Source: Superficieibacter electus
Lineage (GTDB): Bacteria; Pseudomonadota; Gammaproteobacteria; Enterobacterales; Enterobacteriaceae
Reading direction: 5' to 3'
DNA length: 64,000 bases
Assembly: GCF_002915575.1 (NCBI RefSeq)
Contig: NZ_PQGD01000010.1
Span: forward strand, 124,001-188,000
Shown: positions 10,658-18,505 of the stretch, piece after piece
How positions within the stretch are numbered: position 1 is the first letter of the stretch
Layout: each line of letters begins with the position of its first letter
Translations under genes and position numbers: made by a program
The notes under the pieces: generated by a model
Seen by the model: the letters and a program-made list of their open reading frames with translations, nothing else
The model's database searches: none
What the model was told of the DNA's origin: nothing

Positions 10658-11491
10658 TTACATCATCCCTTCCAGCCAGGTATAGTGGTCAGAAAATTTT
10701 CCCCATATATTATACTCCCTGGCAAGGCCTAACTGGTGATAGCGGCCAAAATCATCATCAGTGACCGGAGATAATAAACCAACACGTTGCCCTTTATTCC
10801 AGTTATAGCGATCAAATAAGTTAAACTCAAATATTAACTGATACTGATAGCGTGCGCGATTGTGGGATTTACCGAAGTTGTCATAATAATAAAATGCTTT
10901 TAAAGAATCCGTCGCTTCCTTATAATATACTTTTCCTTTCCCCCAGAACTGATACCCTCCTATCGCACGGAAAAGATCTTCATTGCTACCCATAAAATCA
11001 CCGCTGCCAATTGATGATGAAGTTATGTCGTACCATTTTTCAGGTGGATTAGTCAGTGATATCTTCTCGCAGAAGTGTTTTGCTTTGATAAGCTCACTAT
11101 CAAAAATTCTTTTAAAAGCTGAAGAAACATCCATAAAATATTGCATCGCTTTTTTATCATAAAAGATATCTTCGGGATCAGATTTTAACCCACCATGATT
11201 TTCAAAATAATGAATCAAATGATTAGTAGCTACTGGATAACGCGTCTTAATAAAGTTTCCTTCTTTATTAAGGTATTGCAGAATCCTTTCCACCTCTGCG
11301 GTCTTTCTTATTTTCTCTAAACTTAACAGTAATGATTTAAACATCGACCATACATGCCCGTTTGTATACTCTGAGCAAAGTGTGCACCATGGGCCGGAGC
11401 CATAGTCTTCGATGTAGTGAGGGTCTTCCTTCCCGAGTTTATAGTCTGGCATTGATAAGATTCCATTATCTTGCATCAGGAAAAACAGCAT
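10658..11491 (-). CDS. Hypothetical accessory protein (up to 277 aa), first gene of AT-rich unit
   Basis: First gene of the AT-rich cluster. Up to 277 residues from ATG 11491; starts at 11476 and 11452 (MPDYKLGKEDPH) are also possible, the last having a weak GGA ribosome site. No signal peptide or membrane helix. The region around residues 25-45 has a C-T-L-C pair. The C-terminal third is rich in aromatic residues (FNLFDRYNWNKGQRVG) and ends TWLEGMM. It gives a vague impression of C-terminal regions of secreted enterobacterial toxins, but I could not identify a family. Followed by two small membrane-anchored proteins. Confidence 0.6.
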   Translation of the reverse strand: MLFFLMQDNGILSMPDYKLGKEDPHYIEDYGSGPWCTLCSEYTNGHVWSMFKSLLLSLEKIRKTAEVERILQYLNKEGNFIKTRYPVATNHLIHYFENHGGLKSDPEDIFYDKKAMQYFMDVSSAFKRIFDSELIKAKHFCEKISLTNPPEKWYDITSSSIGSGDFMGSNEDLFRAIGGYQFWGKGKVYYKEATDSLKAFYYYDNFGKSHNRARYQYQLIFEFNLFDRYNWNKGQRVGLLSPVTDDDFGRYHQLGLAREYNIWGKFSDHYTWLEGMM

Positions 11492-11722
11492 GTGCTTTTA
11501 CAATCAGGATTTCAACAGAATTACGTGAAAAAACTCACTCTAAACTCTTACTGTTATCTTAAAAGATAAAATATTTAACACCTCAATAAAATTGTTTATT
11601 TCTATCCATTTTTAATATATAAAAATAACATATAATTATTAGTTTTATATATTAAACAGATATGTTTTAGCAAAAAAAAAACCAGTCAGTTTCCTGACTG
11701 GCTTACTCACCTGACAAAGGAA
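11492..11722. other. AT-rich intergenic region upstream of the three-gene unit
   Basis: Very AT-rich stretch between two minus-strand units. It must hold the promoter of the three-gene cluster; several TATAAT-like hexamers are present, so none can be singled out. The rhiN terminator occupies its right end (11672-11701). Confidence 0.5.
11672..11701 (-). terminator. Terminator of the rhiT-rhiN operon
   Basis: Perfect 8-bp stem CCAGTCAG (11682-11689) / CTGACTGG (11694-11701) with a TTTC loop. Ten bases of A (11672-11681) form a U-tail on the minus strand, 20 bases after the rhiN stop. Confidence 0.88.
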
Positions 11723-12862
11723 TCAAAAATATTTGCGCAAATACTCCGTCAGACACAGATTCGCCATCGCCTGCCCGTAAGGCATCGAGGTCAGTGGGAT
11801 CTGGCGATAAAACTCGAGGTTCGATCCCATACCGGTGCCAAAGGAGGTCTGCATCAGCTCTCCCTCTGGTGAAATGTGCGCCACAATACCTTTAATCGCC
11901 TTCTCTGCGATCTCTGCATACTCTGGCCCGACATAACGTTTACGCACGGCTTTTAAAATCCCATAGGCAAAGCCAGCGGTTGCGGAAGCCTCAAGGTATG
12001 AGTGCGGATCGTCCAGCAAGGTGTGCCACAGGCCGCTGTCATCCTGGCATTTCGCCAGCGCGGCAATCTGGGCGTTCAACACCTGCACCAGATAGCGGCG
12101 CACGGCATTGTTAGCGGGCAGGTCGAGCAGTTCAAGGAAATCCGGGATGACGATAGTTAACCAGCTGTTGCCCCGCGCCCAGCGTGCCTTCGCGAAGTTA
12201 TGCTGGCCGTCGTAATTCCAGCCGTGAAACCACAGGCCGGTTTCCCGGTCCATCAGGTTCTGTACGTGAAGCAGGAACTGATAGGTCGCCTCCTCGATGT
12301 ATTCAGGGCGATTAAGCAGCTTACCGATTTTCGCCAGCGGCAGAACGGTCATCATTAGCGTGTCGTCCCACATTTGCTGGTGATTTTCCTCCGCCAGCGT
12401 AATGTGCTGCATCCCACCATGATCGGTGCGCGGCATCTCATACATCGCCCACTCGGCCCATGTCTCCAGCCACGGTAGCCAGGCCGGATTACGATTTTCT
12501 TCATAACGATACGCCAGCGTCAGGAATGGTGCCATGGTATTGACGTTTTTCGTCGTCGCGCCCTCGGCAAAACGGTCGGCGAACCAGCCGTCGATGATAT
12601 CGCGCATCGCAAGATCGCCCGTCTGCTGGTAATACTGCCAGATGCCGTACAGACCCACGCCGTGCGTCCATTCCCATCCGGCCCAGCCTTTAGTGTCGAT
12701 CACTCGCCCGTCGTCCAGCCGCAGCAGGAAATCACCGCGTTCATCGCGAATATTGACCAGATTATTCGTCACTTTCTCGATCAGCGCCTGAAGTTGCTCC
12801 CTGCTGAGAAAGCGCTCAGGCTGACGGAGTAATGCGCTATGTTTGACAGGCCAAACCTTCAT
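11723..12862 (-). CDS. rhiN: Unsaturated rhamnogalacturonyl hydrolase, GH105 (RhiN/YteR-like)
   Basis: Glycoside hydrolase family 105 enzyme. It cleaves the unsaturated galacturonyl residue from rhamnogalacturonan disaccharides produced by lyases. 379 residues with an (alpha/alpha)6-barrel pattern: GWEWTHGVGLYGIWQYY near 63-79, the catalytic-region motif MWDDTLMM at 164-171 (candidate general acid D166 or D167), GLWFHGWNYDGQHNFAKARWARGN, and the closing SMPYGQAMANLCLTEYL. No signal peptide, so it acts in the cytoplasm on imported substrate. It starts 4 bases after the stop of the transporter gene, which supports a rhiT-rhiN operon. Confidence 0.9.
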   Translation of the reverse strand: MKVWPVKHSALLRQPERFLSREQLQALIEKVTNNLVNIRDERGDFLLRLDDGRVIDTKGWAGWEWTHGVGLYGIWQYYQQTGDLAMRDIIDGWFADRFAEGATTKNVNTMAPFLTLAYRYEENRNPAWLPWLETWAEWAMYEMPRTDHGGMQHITLAEENHQQMWDDTLMMTVLPLAKIGKLLNRPEYIEEATYQFLLHVQNLMDRETGLWFHGWNYDGQHNFAKARWARGNSWLTIVIPDFLELLDLPANNAVRRYLVQVLNAQIAALAKCQDDSGLWHTLLDDPHSYLEASATAGFAYGILKAVRKRYVGPEYAEIAEKAIKGIVAHISPEGELMQTSFGTGMGSNLEFYRQIPLTSMPYGQAMANLCLTEYLRKYF

Positions 12863-12866
12863 ATCC

Positions 12867-14450
12867 TTAACCTCTGTTATATGTCGAATTCAATGGAGCA
12901 CCCTGGCTGAGCGGACGCGCAGCGGGTTTATTACGATTCAGATAACCAATATTGTTGTTCCCCCACAACGTGTCGTAGGGCAACCCCGCCAGCATCTCAA
13001 CGGTGGCACGGGCCTCGGGGGAAACGTTTTCTGACAGCGCATGTCCCGCTTCGCGCATTCTCGCGGTTTCTTCACGCAAAATGCTGTGGGTTTTCAAATT
13101 CAGTTTGAAGCGCAGAGAAACCAGGAAGCCACAGGCCAGGACCACCACCGTGCCGACACTCAGGATCATCAGAATGGTATGACTCACCTCCGGCGGCTGC
13201 GTTTTTTGTCCGGAGACGAAACCAGACATCTGCATGATGATCCCCACCAACATCACCGCCCCCGCCTGCGAGGCTTTGCGCGTGAGGGTCATAATTCCGG
13301 CAAAAATGCCTTCGCGGCGCTGTCCGGTAATCACTTCGTCTACATCAGCAATATAGGTGTACGTGTTCCACGGCACGTAGTTGATCCCTCCACGTCCCAG
13401 CCCGGCGACGGCAGAAAGTAACAACAGCAGCGAATACACATCGCTTAATCCGGCGTAATAAAGAACGGCATAAGAGATTGAGGCGAGACCGAACAGCACC
13501 ACAACCATCCGATAAGATGGTGCAGGTCCAAAACGGATGCACAGCGGGATCATCGCAATCACCGCGATAAACTGGAAAATGGCCATCGTACCCAGCAGAT
13601 TTGAGGCCAGCGAGGCTTCCTGCATCAGAACAAAAACAACATAGTAGGTAAAGACCGCGTTAAACACGTCCTGGGCGATATAACCGCCAAGATACATCCC
13701 CAGATGCTGACGGAAAATCTTAATCCGCAGCGTGGAGGAAAGCTCAATCACCAGCCGGTTCAGACTCTGGCCGAGCGTCAGGCTACGTTTTTCTTCTTCC
13801 GCCCGCAGCGCTGCTTCGGTCCACGCTTCACGCGGCCGCTCCCAGGTAAAGCACCAGACCAGGGTCAGCATGATCGCGCACAGCACAGAGAACACCAGGC
13901 TCGCATAAAAAAATGAAATCGGATTATCTTTGCCAAACGCGCTCAGCAGTACGCCCGGCAAGAAGGACGCGAGAATGGCCGACATCTGTGCCATCGAAAT
14001 GCGCGCGCCTGAAAATTTAGTTTTCTGTTTGAAGTCGTCGGTCATTTCCGGGACCAGTGTTTCATATGGCACCAGGATCATGGTATAGACCACGTCAAAA
14101 ATCAGATAGGTGAGCAGGTAATACCAGAAGCTCATCTCGCCAACCCACATCAGCGAGTAGCTGAAAACGCAGGGAATGCCGAGCAGGATAAAGAATTTAC
14201 GCCGCCCGAAGCGCTTGCCGAGCCAGTTGGAGCCGAAGTTATCGGTCAGAAACCCCATCAACGGGCTGACCACCGCATCCAGTACCCTGGCGGTGGCGAA
14301 AATAAAGGTGGCTTCGATTGGGGTTAAACCGCAAAACGTAGTGTAGAAATATAAAAGCCATGCGGCAGTAAGCGCTGTGGTTCCCGCGCCGAGGAAATCA
14401 CCCGATCCATAAGCGAGATAGTTAACGAGTCCTGGTTTACGTGTATTCAT
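12867..14450 (-). CDS. rhiT: GPH-family rhamnogalacturonide transporter (RhiT-like)
   Basis: Twelve-helix sodium/cation:sugar symporter of the glycoside-pentoside-hexuronide (MelB-like) family, 527 residues. N-terminal block LAYGSGDFLGAGTTALTAAW, the loop LTDNFGSNWLGKRFGRRKFF (about 62-82) and VPYETLVPEMTDDFKQKTKF are GPH hallmarks. The long hydrophilic C-terminal tail (about 465-527) matches my memory of Dickeya RhiT. The linked GH105 gene makes rhamnogalacturonan oligomers the likely substrate. The ATG at 14450 has GGGTACGG upstream. No lyase gene is in the window, so extracellular depolymerisation must be done elsewhere or by other organisms. Confidence 0.87.
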   Translation of the reverse strand: MNTRKPGLVNYLAYGSGDFLGAGTTALTAAWLLYFYTTFCGLTPIEATFIFATARVLDAVVSPLMGFLTDNFGSNWLGKRFGRRKFFILLGIPCVFSYSLMWVGEMSFWYYLLTYLIFDVVYTMILVPYETLVPEMTDDFKQKTKFSGARISMAQMSAILASFLPGVLLSAFGKDNPISFFYASLVFSVLCAIMLTLVWCFTWERPREAWTEAALRAEEEKRSLTLGQSLNRLVIELSSTLRIKIFRQHLGMYLGGYIAQDVFNAVFTYYVVFVLMQEASLASNLLGTMAIFQFIAVIAMIPLCIRFGPAPSYRMVVVLFGLASISYAVLYYAGLSDVYSLLLLLSAVAGLGRGGINYVPWNTYTYIADVDEVITGQRREGIFAGIMTLTRKASQAGAVMLVGIIMQMSGFVSGQKTQPPEVSHTILMILSVGTVVVLACGFLVSLRFKLNLKTHSILREETARMREAGHALSENVSPEARATVEMLAGLPYDTLWGNNNIGYLNRNKPAARPLSQGAPLNSTYNRG

Positions 14451-14540
14451 AGCCGTACCCTGATTTTATTTTGGGAGCTCCCCGCGCCAGGGGAGTTATT
14501 ACACGGCTACAGTAAAAGTATGCTGTAAGGCTTACCTTTT

Positions 14541-14577
14541 CGTTTTTGCCATCGCCTTGACGTATATGGCAAAAACG
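14541..14577. repeat. Perfect 12-bp inverted repeat upstream of rhiT (candidate operator)
   Basis: CGTTTTTGCCAT (14541-14552) and ATGGCAAAAACG (14566-14577) are exact inverted copies separated by 13 bases, about 90 bases upstream of the rhiT ATG. The arms carry no U-tail, so an operator for a dimeric regulator is more likely than a terminator. It does not resemble a KdgR or CRP box. Confidence 0.6.
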
Positions 14578-14645
14578 CAAAGAGTCGCGCCACTCACCTC
14601 ACTGATTTATAAAACAGCGTTTCTTTTGTATCAAAAGGACGGACC

Positions 14646-14684
14646 AAAAATGCGAGCCAGGCATCAGTTTTTGCTGACGCCCGG
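14646..14684 (-). terminator. flhBAE operon terminator
   Basis: Stem CCAGGCATCAG (14657-14667) / CTGACGCCCGG (14674-14684), nine Watson-Crick pairs plus two G-U pairs in the minus-strand RNA. AAAAA at 14646-14650 gives the minus-strand U-tail. It lies 16 bases after the flhE stop. Confidence 0.75.
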
Positions 14685-14699
14685 TGAAAAAGGAAACGG

Positions 14700-15092
14700 T
14701 TAGCGGTAGTTAACGATGACCTGATTACGGGAAACATTGAGCGCAGGTAGCAGCCGTCCGCCGCCGGGGACCTCCCAGACAAAACGCAACGGCTCCACGG
14801 CAGGCACGCCGGTCAAACCGCGGGTGGTGCCACTCTGGCCATCCAGTGCAACGCACCGGCTTTGTGAGCACAGGCGCACGTTGAGGCCGGCAGGCGTCGG
14901 CCCGTTCAGCTCATAACGCCAGGCCACCAGGGTCATCAAACCGTTTACCGGTTGAGCGGAGGAGAGCGGTGCGGAGGAAGCCGCCACGCCGCGATGATTT
15001 AACATCACGCCGCGCCCGCTGGCCTGCCACGCCCCTTCGCCTGCGGCCATTGCCCCCACGGGCAGCAGCAAAAGCCAGAGTAAACTGCGCAT
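14700..15092 (-). CDS. flhE: FlhE, periplasmic flagellar regulatory protein
   Basis: 130-residue exported protein with a clear signal peptide (MRSLLWLLLLPVGAMA, cleavage after about residue 16). The mature part has two Cys around 78-83 (RLCSQSRC) that may form a disulfide. FlhE is known as a periplasmic protein that limits proton leak through the flagellar export apparatus. Its start overlaps the flhA stop by one base, and it is the last gene of flhBAE. The following terminator separates it from the rhiT-rhiN island. Confidence 0.9.
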   Translation of the reverse strand: MRSLLWLLLLPVGAMAAGEGAWQASGRGVMLNHRGVAASSAPLSSAQPVNGLMTLVAWRYELNGPTPAGLNVRLCSQSRCVALDGQSGTTRGLTGVPAVEPLRFVWEVPGGGRLLPALNVSRNQVIVNYR

Positions 15093-17170
15093 TATTTTCC
15101 TCCAATGGTGGCGGTCATGCGGATGCTCCGGTTGTCCGACAGCTCCATATTCGACAGGACAATTAGCTGCGGCAAACTGCGGCGCAGGAACCGCGCCAGC
15201 AGTGGGCGTAGCGCATGATTAACCAGCAACACCGGCGGCGCGCCCAGCATCTCCTGACGCCCCAGTGCTTCCTGCGTTTGCGCCAGCAGACGATCGGCAA
15301 GGCCTGGCTCCAGCCCGCCGCCGCCCTGAAGCGCCTGAAGCAGCAGACGCTCGAGCGGGGTATCAAGCCCGATCACCTGAACTTCCCCATTGCCGGGGAA
15401 CCACTGCTGAGTAATGGCGCGGCCCAGTGCAACCCGTACCACCGCCGTCAGTTCATGCGGATCGTTTTGCACCGGGGCATGTTCCGCCAGGGTTTCCAGA
15501 ATGGTGCGCATATCGCGGATAGCCACTTTTTCTTCCAGCAGATTTTGCAGCACTTTGTGCAGCGTGGTGAGCGTGACCACACCCGGCACTAAATCTTCTG
15601 TCAGCTTCGGCATCTCCTGCGTCACCCGCTCCAGCAATTGCTGTGCTTCCTGACGGCCAAACAACTCGGCAGCAAACTGGCTTATCAGATGATTAAGATG
15701 CGTGGCGACCACCGTACTGGCCTCAACCACAGTAAAGCCCTGTATTTGCGCCTGCTCTTTGAGAGCGCTTTCAATCCAGATCGCCGCCAGGCCAAACGCC
15801 GGATCGACCGTCTGCTCACCGGGCAAAGAGCCAGCCGCAGTGCCGGGATTAATCGCCAGCCAGCGGCCCGGGTAGGCTTCGCCGCTGCCAATCTCCACCC
15901 CTTTCATCAGAATGCGGTAGCGTGCCGGGGAGAGATCCATATTGTCGCGGATATGCACCACCGGCGGCAGGAAACCCAGATCCTGCGCAATCTTTTTACG
16001 AATGCTGCGAATGCGTCCCAGCAGCTCGCCATCCTGCTGAAAATCGACCATTGGGATTAAGCGGTAGCCGACTTCCATGCCCAACGTATCCTCCAGCTGG
16101 ACATCGCTCCAGGTGGCTTCGGCGGCCTGATTGTTTTCCGGCATTTTCACTGGCGCAGGCTCAGCAACAACTTTCGTTTCCCGTCCGCGACTCCACCAGG
16201 CCAGCGCCAGCAGAGCGGCGGTGAACAGCAGAAACACGAAGTTCGGCATCCCGGGGACCAGACCAAGCAGGCCCAGTACGCCCGCACTTAGCATCATCAC
16301 GCGCGGATTATTAAACAGCTGGGTGACCATCTGTTCGCCGACATCCTGCTCGGTGCTGACGCGGGTAACAATAACCCCCGCTGCGGTCGAAATTACCAGC
16401 GCCGGGATCTGGGCCACCAGACCGTCGCCGATGGTCAGCAGAGTGTAGGATTCTGCTGCTTTCGCCATCGGCAAACCATGCTGTAAAACGCCGACCAGCA
16501 AGCCGCCAATCACGTTGATCACCATGATCAGAATGCCCGCCACCGCATCACCGCGCACAAACTTACTCGCCCCGTCCATTGAGCCGTAAAAGTCTGCTTC
16601 CTGGGTCACTTCGGAGCGGCGTTTTTTGGCTTCGGCTTCGCCAATCAGCCCGGCATTAAGATCGGCATCAATCGCCATCTGTTTGCCCGGCATCCCGTCC
16701 AGTACAAAGCGCGCGCCGACTTCCGCGATACGCCCGGCACCCTTGGTGATAACCATAAAGTTGATGATAACGAGGATAATAAAGACCACGATGCCAATGG
16801 CGAAATTCCCGCCGACAAGGAAGTGGCCAAACGCTTCGACCACCTTCCCGGCCGCCGCACCGCCGGTATGTCCGTCCATCAGAATGATACGCGTAGACGC
16901 CACGTTGAGTGCCAGACGCAATAAGGTGGTGAACAGCAGGATCGTCGGAAAAGCGGCAAATTCTAACGTGCGCTGGGTGAACATCGCCACCAGCAGCACC
17001 ATAATCGACAGCGCGATGTTAAAGGTAAACAGCATATCGAGGACAAATGCCGGCAGCGGCAGCACCATCATCGACAGGATCAGTAAAATCAGCACCGGCC
17101 CGGCCAGCACCTGCCATTGGGTCGATTTCAGGTTATTGGGCAGACGTAACATTGCCACCAGGTTAGCCAT
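15092..17170 (-). CDS. flhA: FlhA, flagellar type III export gate protein
   Basis: Core component of the flagellar export gate in the inner membrane, 692 residues as in E. coli. About eight transmembrane helices (residues ~20-330) flank the FHIPEP cytoplasmic region (GAGRIAEVGARFVLDGMPGK, then QMAIDADLNAGLI). The C-terminal cytoplasmic domain binds export chaperones and substrates. I chose ATG 17170 (MANLVAMLRLP) over the 5-codon longer frame, because it matches the E. coli start and overlaps the flhB end by 8 bases, implying coupling. Confidence 0.96.
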   Translation of the reverse strand: MANLVAMLRLPNNLKSTQWQVLAGPVLILLILSMMVLPLPAFVLDMLFTFNIALSIMVLLVAMFTQRTLEFAAFPTILLFTTLLRLALNVASTRIILMDGHTGGAAAGKVVEAFGHFLVGGNFAIGIVVFIILVIINFMVITKGAGRIAEVGARFVLDGMPGKQMAIDADLNAGLIGEAEAKKRRSEVTQEADFYGSMDGASKFVRGDAVAGILIMVINVIGGLLVGVLQHGLPMAKAAESYTLLTIGDGLVAQIPALVISTAAGVIVTRVSTEQDVGEQMVTQLFNNPRVMMLSAGVLGLLGLVPGMPNFVFLLFTAALLALAWWSRGRETKVVAEPAPVKMPENNQAAEATWSDVQLEDTLGMEVGYRLIPMVDFQQDGELLGRIRSIRKKIAQDLGFLPPVVHIRDNMDLSPARYRILMKGVEIGSGEAYPGRWLAINPGTAAGSLPGEQTVDPAFGLAAIWIESALKEQAQIQGFTVVEASTVVATHLNHLISQFAAELFGRQEAQQLLERVTQEMPKLTEDLVPGVVTLTTLHKVLQNLLEEKVAIRDMRTILETLAEHAPVQNDPHELTAVVRVALGRAITQQWFPGNGEVQVIGLDTPLERLLLQALQGGGGLEPGLADRLLAQTQEALGRQEMLGAPPVLLVNHALRPLLARFLRRSLPQLIVLSNMELSDNRSIRMTATIGGK

Positions 17171-18311
17171 CAGTGTCCTTCTCATTCATAAAATCCAGCG
17201 CCTCTGGCACCGGAAGATTTTCAGGTTTTTGCGGGCGCTGCCCACCCGCCAGCCGCCAGCGTTTAAGCTGCCAGACCCATGCCAGCACTTCCGCTACCGC
17301 CGCATATAACTGGCCGGGGATCTGCTGACCGATTTCCGCATGACGATAAAGCGCGCGCGCCAGCGGCGGGGCTTCCAGCACAGGCACCCGGTGTTCAGCC
17401 GCCAGCTCACGAATACGCAGCGCCACCAGCCCTGCCCCTTTCGCCACCACTTTCGGGGCACTCATTTTGCTTTCGTCATACTGTAACGCGACCGAGTAAT
17501 GGGTCGGGTTGGTCACAATGACATCGGCTTTTGGCACATCGGCCATCATTCGCCGCCGTGCTGCCGCACGCTGCATCTGGCGAATACGCCCTTTCACATG
17601 CGGGTCACCTTCGCTCTGTTTAAATTCATCGCGGATATCCTGACGTGACATACGCAGTTTTTTCAGGTGGCTGTGGATTTGCCAGAAGACGTCAAAACCG
17701 ACCATTGGGATCACGCCGAGTGTTACCAGCAGTGCGCACAGACCAACCAAATTCAGCGCATTGCCCATCGCCGTCAGCGGCGACTGGCTAATTAAGTGCA
17801 TCATATCCGGCCAGTGCGACCAGAGATAAAACCCGGCGACGGAGCCGACCAGCACTGCTTTTAATAGCGCTTTGACCAGTTCTGCTACCGACTGCGCTGA
17901 AAACATGCGCTTCAGGCCGGGCAGCGGATTAAGTTTATCGAGCTTCAGGGAGAGCGATTTACCACTAAACACCAGACCACCCAGCATCACCGGTGCCACC
18001 AGCGCCACCAGCACAACGCCAGTGATGAGCGGCAATAGGCCAAACATCGCTTCGCGGATCAGGCGAATGATTTGGCCGAGTATCAGATTAGGATCGTTGA
18101 TAATACTGTGGTCGAAACGAAGCCCGGCGGACAACAGCCCCGCCAGTCTGCGCGCCAGCGATTCACCGCCAATCCAGATGACGCAAACGCCAACCAGCAG
18201 GATCAGCAGCGAGGTCAACTCACGGGATCGCGGAATTTGCCCTTCCTCACGCGCTTTTTCAAGTCGCTGGGGTGTGGGGGACTCTGTTTTATCCTCGCTA
18301 TCTTCTGCCAC
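17163..18311 (-). CDS. flhB: FlhB, flagellar export switch protein
   Basis: Export-gate protein that autocleaves to switch substrate specificity from rod/hook to filament. 382 residues, four membrane helices in the N-terminal half. The cytoplasmic FlhBc domain contains the autocleavage motif NPTH (in VTNPTHYSVAL), at about N269. The start codon is GTG at 18311 (MAEDSEDKTE). In E. coli flhB lies directly downstream of cheZ; here 6.2 kb of rhamnosidase genes separate them, and only about 80 bases remain between the preceding terminator and the flhB start for its promoter. Confidence 0.95.
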   Translation of the reverse strand: MAEDSEDKTESPTPQRLEKAREEGQIPRSRELTSLLILLVGVCVIWIGGESLARRLAGLLSAGLRFDHSIINDPNLILGQIIRLIREAMFGLLPLITGVVLVALVAPVMLGGLVFSGKSLSLKLDKLNPLPGLKRMFSAQSVAELVKALLKAVLVGSVAGFYLWSHWPDMMHLISQSPLTAMGNALNLVGLCALLVTLGVIPMVGFDVFWQIHSHLKKLRMSRQDIRDEFKQSEGDPHVKGRIRQMQRAAARRRMMADVPKADVIVTNPTHYSVALQYDESKMSAPKVVAKGAGLVALRIRELAAEHRVPVLEAPPLARALYRHAEIGQQIPGQLYAAVAEVLAWVWQLKRWRLAGGQRPQKPENLPVPEALDFMNEKDTDG

Positions 18312-18388
18312 GCGTTGTGCTCATCATGCCTTTTACCAGCCGTTATGATGCCAGAATCAGTAAAAGCTAATACGCAGAATAGCTACGG

Positions 18389-18412
18389 TAAAAAGGGCCT
18401 TTTCAGGCCCTT
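18389..18412 (-). terminator. Terminator after the rhamnosidase operon
   Basis: Perfect 8-bp stem AAGGGCCT (18393-18400) / AGGCCCTT (18405-18412) with a TTTC loop. The A-run at 18389-18394 gives a U-tail on the minus strand. It insulates flhB from the rhamnosidase transcript. Confidence 0.82.
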
Positions 18413-18505
18413 CAAAAAGCAGACAAGCGGTACAGCGTGGAATGTGCGCCTGCCAGATGTGCCTCCATTTTAGTGCCTTTCCAGACCCTAAAGAGGAGGT
18501 GTCAT

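Noticed and set aside
10658-11491. Calling the 277-residue protein a toxin (colicin-M- or Rhs-like)
   Set aside because: The resemblance is only an impression of an aromatic-rich C-terminus; no catalytic motif could be pointed out.
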